From assembly GCA_019233415.1 (NCBI GenBank), contig JAFAMK010000069.1:1-15461 (forward strand): a stretch of DNA of 15,461 nucleotides, read 5' to 3'. This stretch comes from Vulcanimicrobiota bacterium. Its GTDB lineage: Bacteria > Vulcanimicrobiota > Vulcanimicrobiia > Vulcanimicrobiales > Vulcanimicrobiaceae. Numbering within the stretch: position 1 is the stretch's first letter; the number at the start of each line of letters is the position of its first letter. Under the pieces are notes generated by a model that ran no database searches, was not told the DNA's origin, and saw only the letters and a program-made list of their open reading frames with translations. Positions 6,958 through 14,102 of this stretch are shown piece by piece. The position numbers were made by a program, and so were the translations under genes.

Positions 6958-8577
6958 CTACGACGAAACGCGGACGAGCGTACCGACCGTCGCGACGGTT
7001 CGGCCGCGGCTGCCGGCGTCGATCCGCACGGTCACCGCTCCCTTGTGCGCGGTCGTGGGAACGACCTGGAACTCGACGATCTTCACGCCGCCGGGCGGGA
7101 CGACGACCGACGTCCGGAACGGCGCGCAGACGCGGTCGGTGCAGAACGAGCCGATCCAGCGCGCCGGCAGCCCGCGCGCTTCGAGCGCAACGTGCGTTCC
7201 CGACGTGCCGGTGACGGCGAGGCGGTACTTGATCGTGCTCGCGACCGAGCCGGGCAGATCGGGACCGGTCCACGGCGCGAGCGAGAGCGCCGTCGGCGCG
7301 CCGGGCGCGACGCCGAGCGAGATCGTCCCCTCCTGCGCCTGCTCGACGTACCACGCGGCGCGCGGGTTAGACGACGGAATCAGTGCCGCGGCCGTGGCTG
7401 CACGCGCGTACGCCGCGCGCGCCTTGTCGCGGTTCCCGGCAGCGCTCTCCATGCGCGCGAAGTAGAGGTTCGTCCAGGCCGTCGCGATCGGGCTTTGCAC
7501 GGCGAGCTGCTGCGCGTGCGCGAACGCGTCCTCGGCGCCGGCGAGGTTCCCGCTCTTCGCGAGCGCGCGGCCGAGCGAGACCCATGTCGAATATGACGGC
7601 GCCGCGGCGACGATCCGTGCGTCCAGCGCGGCGACGCGCGCGTCGTCACCGAGGTGCGAGGCCGCATAGGCCTGGCCTGAGAGCGCATCGACGTCGTTCG
7701 GCGCGTGCTTGAGCGCTTCGGCGTACGCCGCGTCGGCGTCGGCCCAGTGCCCGAGCGCGGCGGCTTCGTCACCGCGCAGCCGTGCCAGCAGTGCGAGATC
7801 AGCATCACCCGACGCGACCGGTGCGAACGCAGCGATTGCTTTCGCGCGCAGCGTCTCTTCTTCGGCCGCAGTGCGCAGCAGATCGTGGTCGCGCGACAGG
7901 TCGTCCATCGCGTCGTCCTCTAGGTTGTCCGCCTTCTCGATCGCTGCCACGGCCTGCGTCACCGCCGTGTGAACGCTCGCTCCGTCACCGTCGAAGTGAT
8001 ACTGCGCCGGGTCGAGCAGCGCGTCGAGCTGCGCCTGAAACGCACTGGTTAGCGGTGCGGTCTCGCCATGCTGCGCGGCGACGATGTACGCATGAAGCTG
8101 CGCGCGCGGCAGAATGTTGTCGGCGTGGCGCGCGCGCAGCACGCCGTCGGGCCCGATCACGAACGTCGTCGGGTAGTTCCGAATGTCGTAGGTCTTCGCG
8201 AAGTCGCTCGTCCCGGTCGTCACGACCTGCGGATACGGCACGCCCTTCGCCGCGACGAACGCGCGCACGACGCCCGCGCTTTCCGTGGTGTCGACGCCGA
8301 GAAACACGACGCCACGCGACGCACCGGCGTTCGCCTCGGCGATCAAGTCCGGCGTCTCGAGCCGGCACGGCGGGCACCACGAGCCCCACACGTTGATCAC
8401 CAGCGTTTTCCCGCGGAAATCCCCGAGCCGCAAGCCCTTGCCGTCGACGGTCGTCAGCGTGAACGGAGGAGCGGGCTGTCCCACGACCGGCCCCGGCAAC
8501 TGCTCCGCCGCGCTCGCGAGCGGACAGAGCCCGACCCCGAGCACGGAGACGACCAGCACCGATGCAAGACGCTTCAT
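6958..8577 (-). CDS. Exported TlpA-like thioredoxin with TPR repeats and C-terminal beta domain (paralogue 2)
   Basis: A 539-residue protein with a clear signal peptide (residues 1-23; likely cut at ASA|A), a TlpA/ResA-type thioredoxin domain with WCPPC at 67-71 and YPTTFVI, TPR-like helices in the middle, and the same C-terminal beta-type domain as its neighbour, with C479 and C484 in SFCTDRVCAPF. The signal peptide holds a Cys (VGLC) but the residue before it is Leu, so it is a poor lipobox and a soluble exported form is more likely. A GGGAA precedes the ATG. It is the first gene of the minus-strand run and diverges from the DUF4160 gene. The two paralogues align over their whole length and differ most in the TPR region. 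Function beyond extracytoplasmic disulfide chemistry is unknown. Confidence 0.9.
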   Translation of the reverse strand: MKRLASVLVVSVLGVGLCPLASAAEQLPGPVVGQPAPPFTLTTVDGKGLRLGDFRGKTLVINVWGSWCPPCRLETPDLIAEANAGASRGVVFLGVDTTESAGVVRAFVAAKGVPYPQVVTTGTSDFAKTYDIRNYPTTFVIGPDGVLRARHADNILPRAQLHAYIVAAQHGETAPLTSAFQAQLDALLDPAQYHFDGDGASVHTAVTQAVAAIEKADNLEDDAMDDLSRDHDLLRTAAEEETLRAKAIAAFAPVASGDADLALLARLRGDEAAALGHWADADAAYAEALKHAPNDVDALSGQAYAASHLGDDARVAALDARIVAAAPSYSTWVSLGRALAKSGNLAGAEDAFAHAQQLAVQSPIATAWTNLYFARMESAAGNRDKARAAYARAATAAALIPSSNPRAAWYVEQAQEGTISLGVAPGAPTALSLAPWTGPDLPGSVASTIKYRLAVTGTSGTHVALEARGLPARWIGSFCTDRVCAPFRTSVVVPPGGVKIVEFQVVPTTAHKGAVTVRIDAGSRGRTVATVGTLVRVSS

Positions 8578-8623
8578 TTCCCGTATCGACGCCGCACCCG
8601 CTCAACGGGTTGCGCAGGCTCTC

Positions 8624-8652
8624 TTGCAAGAACCCAAGCGCTTTGGTATTCT
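8624..8652 (+). promoter_or_regulatory. Sigma70-type promoter, probably leaderless
   Basis: TTGCAA (8624-8629) and TATTCT (8647-8652) are separated by exactly 17 bases, each matching 4 of 6 consensus positions. Transcription would begin about at the ATG at 8657, so the message would have no leader; no Shine-Dalgarno sequence is present. Two palindromes overlap it: CTTGCAAG at 8623-8630 across the -35 box and AAGCGCTT at 8636-8643 in the spacer. These could be operator half-sites, but short palindromes are common. Confidence 0.55.
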
Positions 8653-8656
8653 AGCG

Positions 8657-8902
8657 ATGCCGACGATACTTCGCTACGGCGCGATGCGGTTTCAAATCTA
8701 CGTCGACGACCACGAGCCGCCGCACGTCCATGTCGTCGTTCCAGGCGGCGTGGTCGTCGTGCTCCTCAATGAGCGTGACAGGAACGCCGTCGCACGAGAC
8801 GAGTGGGGAGCGATCTCGTCGCACGACGTTCGCCGGGCGACGGTCGTCGCCGCTGAACACTTCGAAACACTTCTGGAAGCTTGGATTCGATTGCACCGAT
8901 GA
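8657..8902 (+). CDS. DUF4160 family protein
   Basis: An 81-residue protein with the hallmark of DUF4160 (Pfam PF13711): MPTILRYG at the start, FQIYVDDHEPPHVHV in the middle, and a helical C-terminus ending in LLEAWIRLHR. The family is widespread, small and without an established biochemical role. It is nearly always beside a DUF2442 gene, and such pairs have been discussed as toxin-antitoxin-like modules. Here the DUF2442 gene overlaps its stop by ATGA. The ATG is chosen because the family begins at this residue and because a -10 box ends only 4 bases upstream. A longer frame to the left is open but reads antisense through the thioredoxin paralogue. Confidence 0.9.
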   Translation: MPTILRYGAMRFQIYVDDHEPPHVHVVVPGGVVVVLLNERDRNAVARDEWGAISSHDVRRATVVAAEHFETLLEAWIRLHR

Positions 8903-9330
8903 AAGCCAAGATACCGATTGTCACCGACGCGGAGATTGCGGCAGCGCGGCGCCGCGGCGAGGAAGCCGATCGGCTCGAACCGCGCGCCGACCGCATCGAG
9001 TACGATCGTCGCAACAAGCGCTTGGTGATCCACCTGCGCCGCGGCGCAGTCGTCGCGCTTCCGATCGCGCTGCTGACGGCGCTTCACGATGCGACTCCTC
9101 AACAGCTCGCCGAGGTTCAAGCGTCAGAACGTGGCGACGCGATCATCAATGACGAGCTGGACGTCCAGATCAGCCTCAACGGTATCCTTACCAAGCTCGT
9201 CGGACTGACCGGTGCTGCGGTGCACCTCGGCATGGAAGGCGGCAAGAAGAAATCGCCGGCGAAGACGGCGGCAGCGCGCGCGAACGGCAAGCGCGGAGGC
9301 CGCCCACGCAAGAAGAGCGCCGGCGGCTAG
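8899..9330 (+). CDS. DUF2442 family protein with basic AT-hook-like tail
   Basis: A 143-residue protein whose centre (about residues 30-100) matches DUF2442: a strand pair around IEYDRRNKRLVIHLRRGAVV, a leucine-rich helix (IALLTALHDATPQQLAEV) and a closing DVQISLNGILTKLVGL. The C-terminal 30 residues are very basic and contain KRGGRPRKK, close to an AT-hook (core GRP flanked by Arg/Lys), a minor-groove DNA-binding motif often seen at the end of DUF2442 proteins. This suggests DNA binding and perhaps autoregulation as the antitoxin-like partner of DUF4160. The ATG overlaps the DUF4160 stop; an in-frame TTG 18 bases upstream is not needed. The gene ends 6 bases from the convergent permease gene. 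Confidence 0.88.
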   Translation: MKAKIPIVTDAEIAAARRRGEEADRLEPRADRIEYDRRNKRLVIHLRRGAVVALPIALLTALHDATPQQLAEVQASERGDAIINDELDVQISLNGILTKLVGLTGAAVHLGMEGGKKKSPAKTAAARANGKRGGRPRKKSAGG

Positions 9331-9336
9331 GCGAGG

Positions 9337-10104
9337 TTACGTTCGCAGCTTGTACCCAGTCGCCATCATGCGCAGGGCGACGGCCAGCGAGATGATCGCC
9401 AGGCCGCCGACGACGGTGAACGAGAGCCACAGGGGGACGTCGCCGGCGGCGATGTAGCTGCGGCGGAAGGCGTCGATCATGTAGAACATCGGGTTGAAGA
9501 GCGAGATCGTCTGGACCAGCGGCGGGAGGAACTGGGTCGAGGTGAAGACGCCGCCGACGAAGACGAGCGGCGTGATGAAGAACGTCGTCATCACGGCGAT
9601 GTGGTCGAACTTCTCGGCGAGCAGGCCGAAGACGATGCCGAGCGCGGAGAACAGCACCGAGACCAGCACGATCGTCAGCAGGTACAGCACCCAGTTCGTC
9701 GGCGCGGTGTGGACGAAGACGATGCCCAGCACGGTGATCAGCAGCGCGATGAAGATCGCGCGGACCGCGCCGGCGACGACGTAGCCGAGCACGATCTCGG
9801 TCGCCGAGAGCGGCGCGATCAGCAGCTCCTGGATCGAGTTCATGAAGCGGCCTTGGAAGACCGACGACGAGCTCTCGCTGTAGGTCTGGTCGATCACCTG
9901 CAGCATGATGAGCCCGGGGATCAGGAACTGCGCGTACGAGACGCCCTGTACGCTCTGGATGCGGCTGCCGAGCGCGAGCCCGAAGACGAAGACGTAGAGC
10001 AGCGTCTGGATCACCGGCGGCCAGATGACCTGGTTGATGATCGCGAAGGTGCGGACCATCTCGCGCTTGACGAGGGTCTGGAACCCGATCGTGTTGGCAA
10101 TCAT
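9337..10104 (-). CDS. ABC-2 type transporter permease (YadH-like)
   Basis: A 255-residue inner-membrane permease with about six membrane helices. It closely resembles YadH and the DrrB type: IWPPVIQTLLYVFVFGLALG, then SYAQFLIPGLIMLQVI, an ELLIAPLSATEIVLGYV segment that corresponds to the ABC-2 coupling region, and a final FNPMFYMIDAFRRSYI. It pairs with the ATPase just upstream; its ATG overlaps the ATPase stop by ATGA. Relatives export lipids, polysaccharide precursors or drugs. The substrate here cannot be told from sequence. Confidence 0.95.
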   Translation of the reverse strand: MIANTIGFQTLVKREMVRTFAIINQVIWPPVIQTLLYVFVFGLALGSRIQSVQGVSYAQFLIPGLIMLQVIDQTYSESSSSVFQGRFMNSIQELLIAPLSATEIVLGYVVAGAVRAIFIALLITVLGIVFVHTAPTNWVLYLLTIVLVSVLFSALGIVFGLLAEKFDHIAVMTTFFITPLVFVGGVFTSTQFLPPLVQTISLFNPMFYMIDAFRRSYIAAGDVPLWLSFTVVGGLAIISLAVALRMMATGYKLRT

Positions 10105-10820
10105 CGGCGGGTCAGCTCCAGGAAAACGTCCTGCAGCGAGCCGTCACCGACGAGCTGGCGCGTCTTCTCCAGCGCGACCAGCTTGCCGGACTGGATGATC
10201 CCGATCCGGTCGCACAGCTCTTCGGCCTCTTCGAGATAGTGGGTCGTCAGGATGATCGTCGTTCCGTTCGTGTTCAGCTCGCGCAGCAGCGACCACAGTT
10301 CCAGCCGCAGCTCGACATCGACGCCGGCCGTCGGCTCGTCGAGAATCACCAGCGGCGGCTCGTGGATCAGCGCGCGCGCGAGCGTCAGCCGGCGCTTCAT
10401 CCCGCCCGAGAGCTTCGTGTAGGGCTGCTTCGCCTTCGACGCGAGGTCGAACCGTTCGAGGAGCAAGTCCGCGCGCTTGGCGACTGCCGGCCCGCGCAAG
10501 CCGTAGTAGCCGGCCTGGTAGATCAGGACATCGCGGATGTTGAGGTAGCGGTCGAAGTTGTACTCCTGCGGCGCGAGACCGACGCGCAGCCGCGCCGCGC
10601 GCCAGTCGCGCACGACGTCGAGCCCGAACAGCGCGATCGAGCCGGAGGTGATGTGTGCCAGGCCGACGATCGCATTGATCGTCGTCGTCTTCCCGGCGCC
10701 GTTCGGGCCGAGCAGCCCGAAGAACTCGCCTTGCTGGACGTCGAGCGAGATGCCGTCGACGGCGGTGAAGTCACCGTAGCGCTTGACGAGACCGTTGATG
10801 TGAAGGGCCGGGGTGCTCAC
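10101..10820 (-). CDS. ABC transporter ATP-binding protein (YadG-like)
   Basis: A 239-residue cytoplasmic ATPase with every motif intact: Walker A GPNGAGKTT (38-46), Q-loop Q85, signature LSGGM (137-141), Walker B LVILDEP with D161 and E162, and the switch H194. It powers the permease encoded next. The start is GTG and it overlaps the stop of the metallophosphoesterase gene by GTGA, which joins the exporter to the two genes upstream of it. It belongs to the exporter-type subfamily that pairs with ABC-2 permeases and not to importers. No solute-binding protein gene is present. Confidence 0.97.
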   Translation of the reverse strand: MSTPALHINGLVKRYGDFTAVDGISLDVQQGEFFGLLGPNGAGKTTTINAIVGLAHITSGSIALFGLDVVRDWRAARLRVGLAPQEYNFDRYLNIRDVLIYQAGYYGLRGPAVAKRADLLLERFDLASKAKQPYTKLSGGMKRRLTLARALIHEPPLVILDEPTAGVDVELRLELWSLLRELNTNGTTIILTTHYLEEAEELCDRIGIIQSGKLVALEKTRQLVGDGSLQDVFLELTRR

Positions 10821-11554
10821 GGAATGGGAGAACCCGGTTCACCCAGATTCGGATACCTCGCGCGGCGCAGCGTCGAGAGGCGGCGGTTCAGGTCGGGGAT
10901 TCCGCTCTTGCGGAGCTGGCGCGCGACCCGCTCGAGGTCGAACGGAACGCGCCGCTCTTGCACTTCCCAGCCGCCCGAGCGGCGTGTCAGGATCGCGTAG
11001 TGCGCGAGCGGGTCGCCGTCCTTCGGCAGCCCGGCCGAGGCGACGTTGACCAGCGTGCGACCGCGCCAAATGCGGACGTAGGCAAGGTGCAGGTGACCGA
11101 AGGCGACCGTGCGCTGCGGGACGTCGCCGAAGAGCCGTTCGAGCGTGTCGTCGTAGGCGTCGGGCCAGACGTGCTCGTCGTCCGACTTCGGGTTCGCATG
11201 GCAGACCAGCAAGCCGTCCTCGCCGTCGCCGAACGCGAGCGAGAACGGCAGCTCGCGCAGCCAGTGCGTCCACGCCTTGCCGATCTTGCCACGCACCCAT
11301 TGCACGCCGCGCGCGTCGTCGGGGTCGAGCTGCGCGGGGTCGGCCTCGCCGATCATCCGGTCGGTGTTGCCGCGCACGCAGCGCGCGCCGATCTCGCGCA
11401 GCCGTTCGAGAACCTTCTTCGGCTTCGGCCCGTCCATGCAGAGGTCGCCGGCCGCGACGACGGCGTCGGCGCCACCGCGCGCCGCGAGATCGGCCAGGCA
11501 GCAGTCGAGCGCGTGCGCGTTGCCGTGAATGTCCGAGAGGACGGCGACGCGCAC
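10817..11554 (-). CDS. Calcineurin-like metallophosphoesterase (YfcE/MJ0936-like)
   Basis: A 245-residue enzyme with the full set of metal-binding motifs: D8 and H10 in SDIHGN, D37 in AGDLCMDG, N63 in RGNTD, H119 in VCHANP, and H154 and H156 in FGHLHLAY. This is the small cytoplasmic phosphodiesterase/phosphatase subgroup that acts on phosphodiesters such as cyclic nucleotides or model substrates; the real substrate is unknown. A GTG start is chosen because the first strand (VRVAVLSDIH) begins there. The frame is open further upstream but that stretch is Arg/Ser-rich and antisense or overlapping with the DDAH-like gene. It lies 10 bases after the DDAH-like gene and overlaps the ATPase gene by 4. 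Confidence 0.92.
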   Translation of the reverse strand: MRVAVLSDIHGNAHALDCCLADLAARGGADAVVAAGDLCMDGPKPKKVLERLREIGARCVRGNTDRMIGEADPAQLDPDDARGVQWVRGKIGKAWTHWLRELPFSLAFGDGEDGLLVCHANPKSDDEHVWPDAYDDTLERLFGDVPQRTVAFGHLHLAYVRIWRGRTLVNVASAGLPKDGDPLAHYAILTRRSGGWEVQERRVPFDLERVARQLRKSGIPDLNRRLSTLRRARYPNLGEPGSPIP

Positions 11555-11564
11555 GGGCGGCGCG

Positions 11565-12467
11565 TCAGCCGCGCTTGACGGCGAGGACCAGCGAGAACGG
11601 CCCGAACCCGGCCTTGCCGAACTCCCACAGGTCGATCGCCTCGACCGCGACCTTGGCCTTGCGCAGCAGCGCGATCGACTCGCGGAAGCGGATGTTCGCC
11701 AGGACTCGCCGCTCGCCGAGCGCAAGCACCCCCGCCGCCAGTTCCTCGCCGCGCGGAACCTCGACGATCTTCAGGCCGGCCGCGGCGACTAGGTCGACCT
11801 TCTCCGGCGCGGCGATGACCACGTCGCCGGCGACGAACGAGAAGACCGCGCGCAGCCGCGGCACGTCGCTCGCGACGGCCAGCTCGACGACGCGCAAGCC
11901 CTGCGCCGTGGCGATCGCTTCGAGCTGGCGGCGGCCCAGCTCGTTCGAGCGGCGCCGCAGGCCCGCGCCCGGGCGCGGGACGCCGACGAAGAGGCGGCCC
12001 GGGCCGACCGCGACGTCGGTCGCGTCGAGCAGCCCAGGAGCGTCGATGCGGCCGACGATCGGGATCCCCAGGTCGACCAGGTGCCGCTCGACGGCGGCGA
12101 CCTCGTTGCGGCGCTCGATCTGCGAGGGCCGCGCGATCACGGCGCCGTTCGGGAGCAGGACCGCGCAATCGGCAACGAGCGACTCCGTCGGCGCCTCGCT
12201 GACCGGCGCCAGCGCGTGGACGGCGACGCCGCGGTCCGTGAGGGTCCGGACCAGGACCGCGTGCTGCTCGGCCGCGCGGTCGGCGATCGGCGACGGCTCG
12301 CCGGCGACCGGCGGAAGCTGGTCGACCGCGGTCGACGGCCGCAGTACGACGGCGCCGGCGAGGGCGCCGGCGTCGGACGACAAATACGGGGCGGCGTACG
12401 GCTTCACGGTCACGACGAACGGCCGTTCGCCAAGCGGAGCCTGCGGTCCTGACGAGGGAACGAGCAT
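11565..12467 (-). CDS. DDAH/arginine-deiminase-fold protein lacking catalytic Cys and His
   Basis: A 300-residue protein with the pentein-fold layout of dimethylarginine dimethylaminohydrolases: GAVVLRPS (38-45), ADCAVLLPNGAVIARP (99-114; active enzymes have an acidic pair plus AVV and ITRPG), ERR at 118-120, LDATDV (147-152; normally LDGGDV), GLRRRSN (169-175; normally GLSRRTN), LRAVFSFVAGDVVI (205-218) and WEFGKAGFGPFSLVLAV (281-297). Active enzymes use a His in the segment aligned with PRLRA (here R204) and a Cys in the terminal motif (here P290 or F291). Both are missing, and the only Cys is C101. It should therefore not hydrolyse guanidines. The ATG coordinate shares its CATG with the divergent gene, so an internal GTG at 12413 or 12407 may be the true start. 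First gene of the operon with phosphoesterase and exporter. Confidence 0.82.
   Translation of the reverse strand: MLVPSSGPQAPLGERPFVVTVKPYAAPYLSSDAGALAGAVVLRPSTAVDQLPPVAGEPSPIADRAAEQHAVLVRTLTDRGVAVHALAPVSEAPTESLVADCAVLLPNGAVIARPSQIERRNEVAAVERHLVDLGIPIVGRIDAPGLLDATDVAVGPGRLFVGVPRPGAGLRRRSNELGRRQLEAIATAQGLRVVELAVASDVPRLRAVFSFVAGDVVIAAPEKVDLVAAAGLKIVEVPRGEELAAGVLALGERRVLANIRFRESIALLRKAKVAVEAIDLWEFGKAGFGPFSLVLAVKRG
12416..12429. repeat. Perfect 14-bp palindrome between possible divergent starts
   Basis: CGAACGGCCGTTCG is a perfect dyad 36 bases before the ATG of the DUF3311 gene. It lies inside the DDAH-like frame if that gene starts at 12467, but just upstream of it if the gene starts at GTG 12413. 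It could be an operator for both directions. A 14-bp palindrome is expected about once by chance in a window this size, so this is weak alone. Confidence 0.3.
12454..12459 (+). promoter_or_regulatory. Shine-Dalgarno for the DUF3311 gene
   Basis: GAGGGA lies 6 bases before the ATG at 12466 and settles that start. The divergent gene has nothing comparable before its ATG at 12467. Confidence 0.7.
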
Positions 12468-12654
12468 GAGGCCAACCAGCACCGCCATCGTCTGCGCCGT
12501 CATCCCGGCGCTGGCCCTGACGCTCGCGGTTCCGCTCGTGAACCGGCTCGAGCCGCGCGTCCTCGGGATGCCGTTCGTGCTGGCCTGGATCGTCGCATGG
12601 GTGCTGCTGACGCCGGCGTTCATGTGGGTCGCGTACCGGAGCGTGCGCGGATGA
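12466..12654 (+). CDS. DUF3311 small membrane protein, symporter partner
   Basis: A 62-residue membrane protein with two hydrophobic helices (about residues 5-24 and 34-56) around the DUF3311 signature NRLEPRVLGMPFVLAW. Members are encoded directly before sodium:solute symporters of the MctP type and are thought to be small accessory subunits; a biochemical role is not established. The next gene overlaps its stop by ATGA, so both are made together. The start has a good GAGGGA. Its first codon lies in the CATG that also contains the ATG of the divergent DDAH-like gene. Confidence 0.88.
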   Translation: MRPTSTAIVCAVIPALALTLAVPLVNRLEPRVLGMPFVLAWIVAWVLLTPAFMWVAYRSVRG

Positions 12655-14099
12655 ACGCGGCGATCGCGCTCGGGATCGTCGCGCTGGTCGTCGTCGCGAC
12701 GATCGCGCTCGGGCTGTTCGGCGTGCGCAAGGTCGCGATGGACCCGCAGGAGTTCATCGTCGGCGGCCGCCGGATCGGCGCGCTGCTGCTGTGGCTGCTG
12801 CTCGCCGGCGAAATATACACGACGTTCACGTTCCTCGGCGCCGCCGGCTGGGCGTACGGCAAGGGCGCGCCGGCGTACTACATCCTCTGCTACGGGGCAT
12901 GCGCGTACATCCTCTCGTTCTTCGTCGCGCCGGTCGTGCACCGGCTCGCGCGCGAGCGCGGCTACCTGACCGGACCCGACTTCTTCGCCGACCGCTACGG
13001 AAGCCGCGCGCTCGGCGCGCTGGTCGCGCTGCTCGGCTTCCTGATGCTCGTGCCGTACGTGACGCTGCAATTGACCGGGCTGCAGATTCTGCTGCACATC
13101 GCCGGCTACAGCGTGATCGACCCCGTTGTCGCGGTCGCGATCGGGTTCTTCCTCGTCGCGCTGTTCACGTTCGCCGCCGGCCTGCGCGGCGCGGCGTGGG
13201 CGAGCGTCGCGAAGGACGGGCTCGTCCTGCTCGGCGTGCTCTTCGCGGGGCTCGTCCTGCCCACGCACTTCTTCGGCTCGCCGGCCGGCGCGCTCGACGC
13301 CGTGCTGCGCGATCATCCGAATTGGCTCACCATTGCGGGGCCGGGGGCGCCGAACGGGATCACCTGGGTCGTCACGACGACGATTCTCACCGGCTGCGGG
13401 TTCTACATGTGGCCGCAGTCGATGGCCGCGGTCTACAGCGCGCGCGACGAGGACACGCTGCGGCGCAACGCCGTCTTCCTGCCGCTCTACCAGGTCATGC
13501 TGCTGCTGGTCTTCTTCGCCGGCTTCACCGCGCTCGAAGTGATGCCGGGGCTGCAAGGCTCCGCCGCCGATCAGTCGTTCATGCTCGTCGTGCAGAAGTA
13601 TTACTCGCCGTCGGTGCTCGGCTTCGTCGCGTCGGCGGGAACGCTCGCGGCGCTCGTCCCGGCCGCCGCGCAGCTGCTTGCCGCCGCGAGCATCGTCGGC
13701 AAGAACGTCTTCGCCGACTACGGGATCACGCGCAGCGCGGCGGCGCAGACGCGCACGACGCGCATCCTGGTGCTGGTCGTCGCGCTGCTCGCGTTCGCGT
13801 TCTGGGCGCTGGCGAAGACGACGCTCGTCGGCCTGCTGCTGATCGGCTACAACGGGATCACGCAGCTCTTCCCCGGCGTCATCCTCGGGCTCGCGGCGCG
13901 CCGGCCGCCGGCGCTCGCCGTCGGCGCCGGGATCATCGCCGGGCTCGTCACGCTGACCGCCTTCGCCGCGAGGGGCGTGAGCCAGCTCGCCGGGGTCAAC
14001 ACCGGACTCGTCGCCCTGGCGATCAACGCCGCGGTCCTGGGGATCGCCAGCGCGCTCGCGCGGACGCCGGTGCGCGAGGGCGCTCCCGCCGGCTCGTAA
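12651..14099 (+). CDS. Sodium:solute symporter (SSF family, MctP-like)
   Basis: A 482-residue inner-membrane transporter with about 13 predicted helices. Family features are an early FIVGGRRIG segment after helix 1, LLLAGEIYTTFTFLGAAGWAYGKGAPA (the discontinuous helix region that binds sodium), GPDFFADRYGSRALGAL, and ASAGTLAALVPAAAQLLAAASI. Length and the DUF3311 partner point to the group that includes the monocarboxylate permease MctP of rhizobia, which takes up lactate, pyruvate or alanine. The exact substrate is not readable. The ATG overlaps the DUF3311 stop. Its C-terminus is followed at once by AGGAGG and a three-codon frame. Confidence 0.93.
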   Translation: MNAAIALGIVALVVVATIALGLFGVRKVAMDPQEFIVGGRRIGALLLWLLLAGEIYTTFTFLGAAGWAYGKGAPAYYILCYGACAYILSFFVAPVVHRLARERGYLTGPDFFADRYGSRALGALVALLGFLMLVPYVTLQLTGLQILLHIAGYSVIDPVVAVAIGFFLVALFTFAAGLRGAAWASVAKDGLVLLGVLFAGLVLPTHFFGSPAGALDAVLRDHPNWLTIAGPGAPNGITWVVTTTILTGCGFYMWPQSMAAVYSARDEDTLRRNAVFLPLYQVMLLLVFFAGFTALEVMPGLQGSAADQSFMLVVQKYYSPSVLGFVASAGTLAALVPAAAQLLAAASIVGKNVFADYGITRSAAAQTRTTRILVLVVALLAFAFWALAKTTLVGLLLIGYNGITQLFPGVILGLAARRPPALAVGAGIIAGLVTLTAFAARGVSQLAGVNTGLVALAINAAVLGIASALARTPVREGAPAGS

Positions 14100-14102
14100 A
14101 AG

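Noticed and set aside
5232..7214. Long plus-strand open frame of about 660 codons
   Set aside because: It is antisense to the NfeD-like and thioredoxin genes, is Arg-rich low complexity, and arises from the GC-rich codon pattern of the real minus-strand genes.
6958..8577. Possible lipoprotein signal (VGLC) in paralogue 2
   Set aside because: Leu immediately before Cys is unfavourable for lipidation, and a good signal peptidase I site (ASA|A) follows.
8285..8656. Long N-terminal extension of the DUF4160 frame
   Set aside because: It reads antisense through the thioredoxin paralogue. The family begins at the ATG at 8657 and the promoter lies just before it.
11555..11725. Upstream extension of the phosphoesterase frame
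   Set aside because: The extra 57 residues are Arg/Ser-rich and overlap the end of the DDAH-like gene in another frame. The enzyme's first strand begins at GTG 11554.
12468..13556. Upstream extension of the DDAH-like frame to 663 residues
   Set aside because: The extra part is antisense to the symporter gene and is made of low-complexity Arg/Glu/Asp text. The pentein domain starts after 12467.
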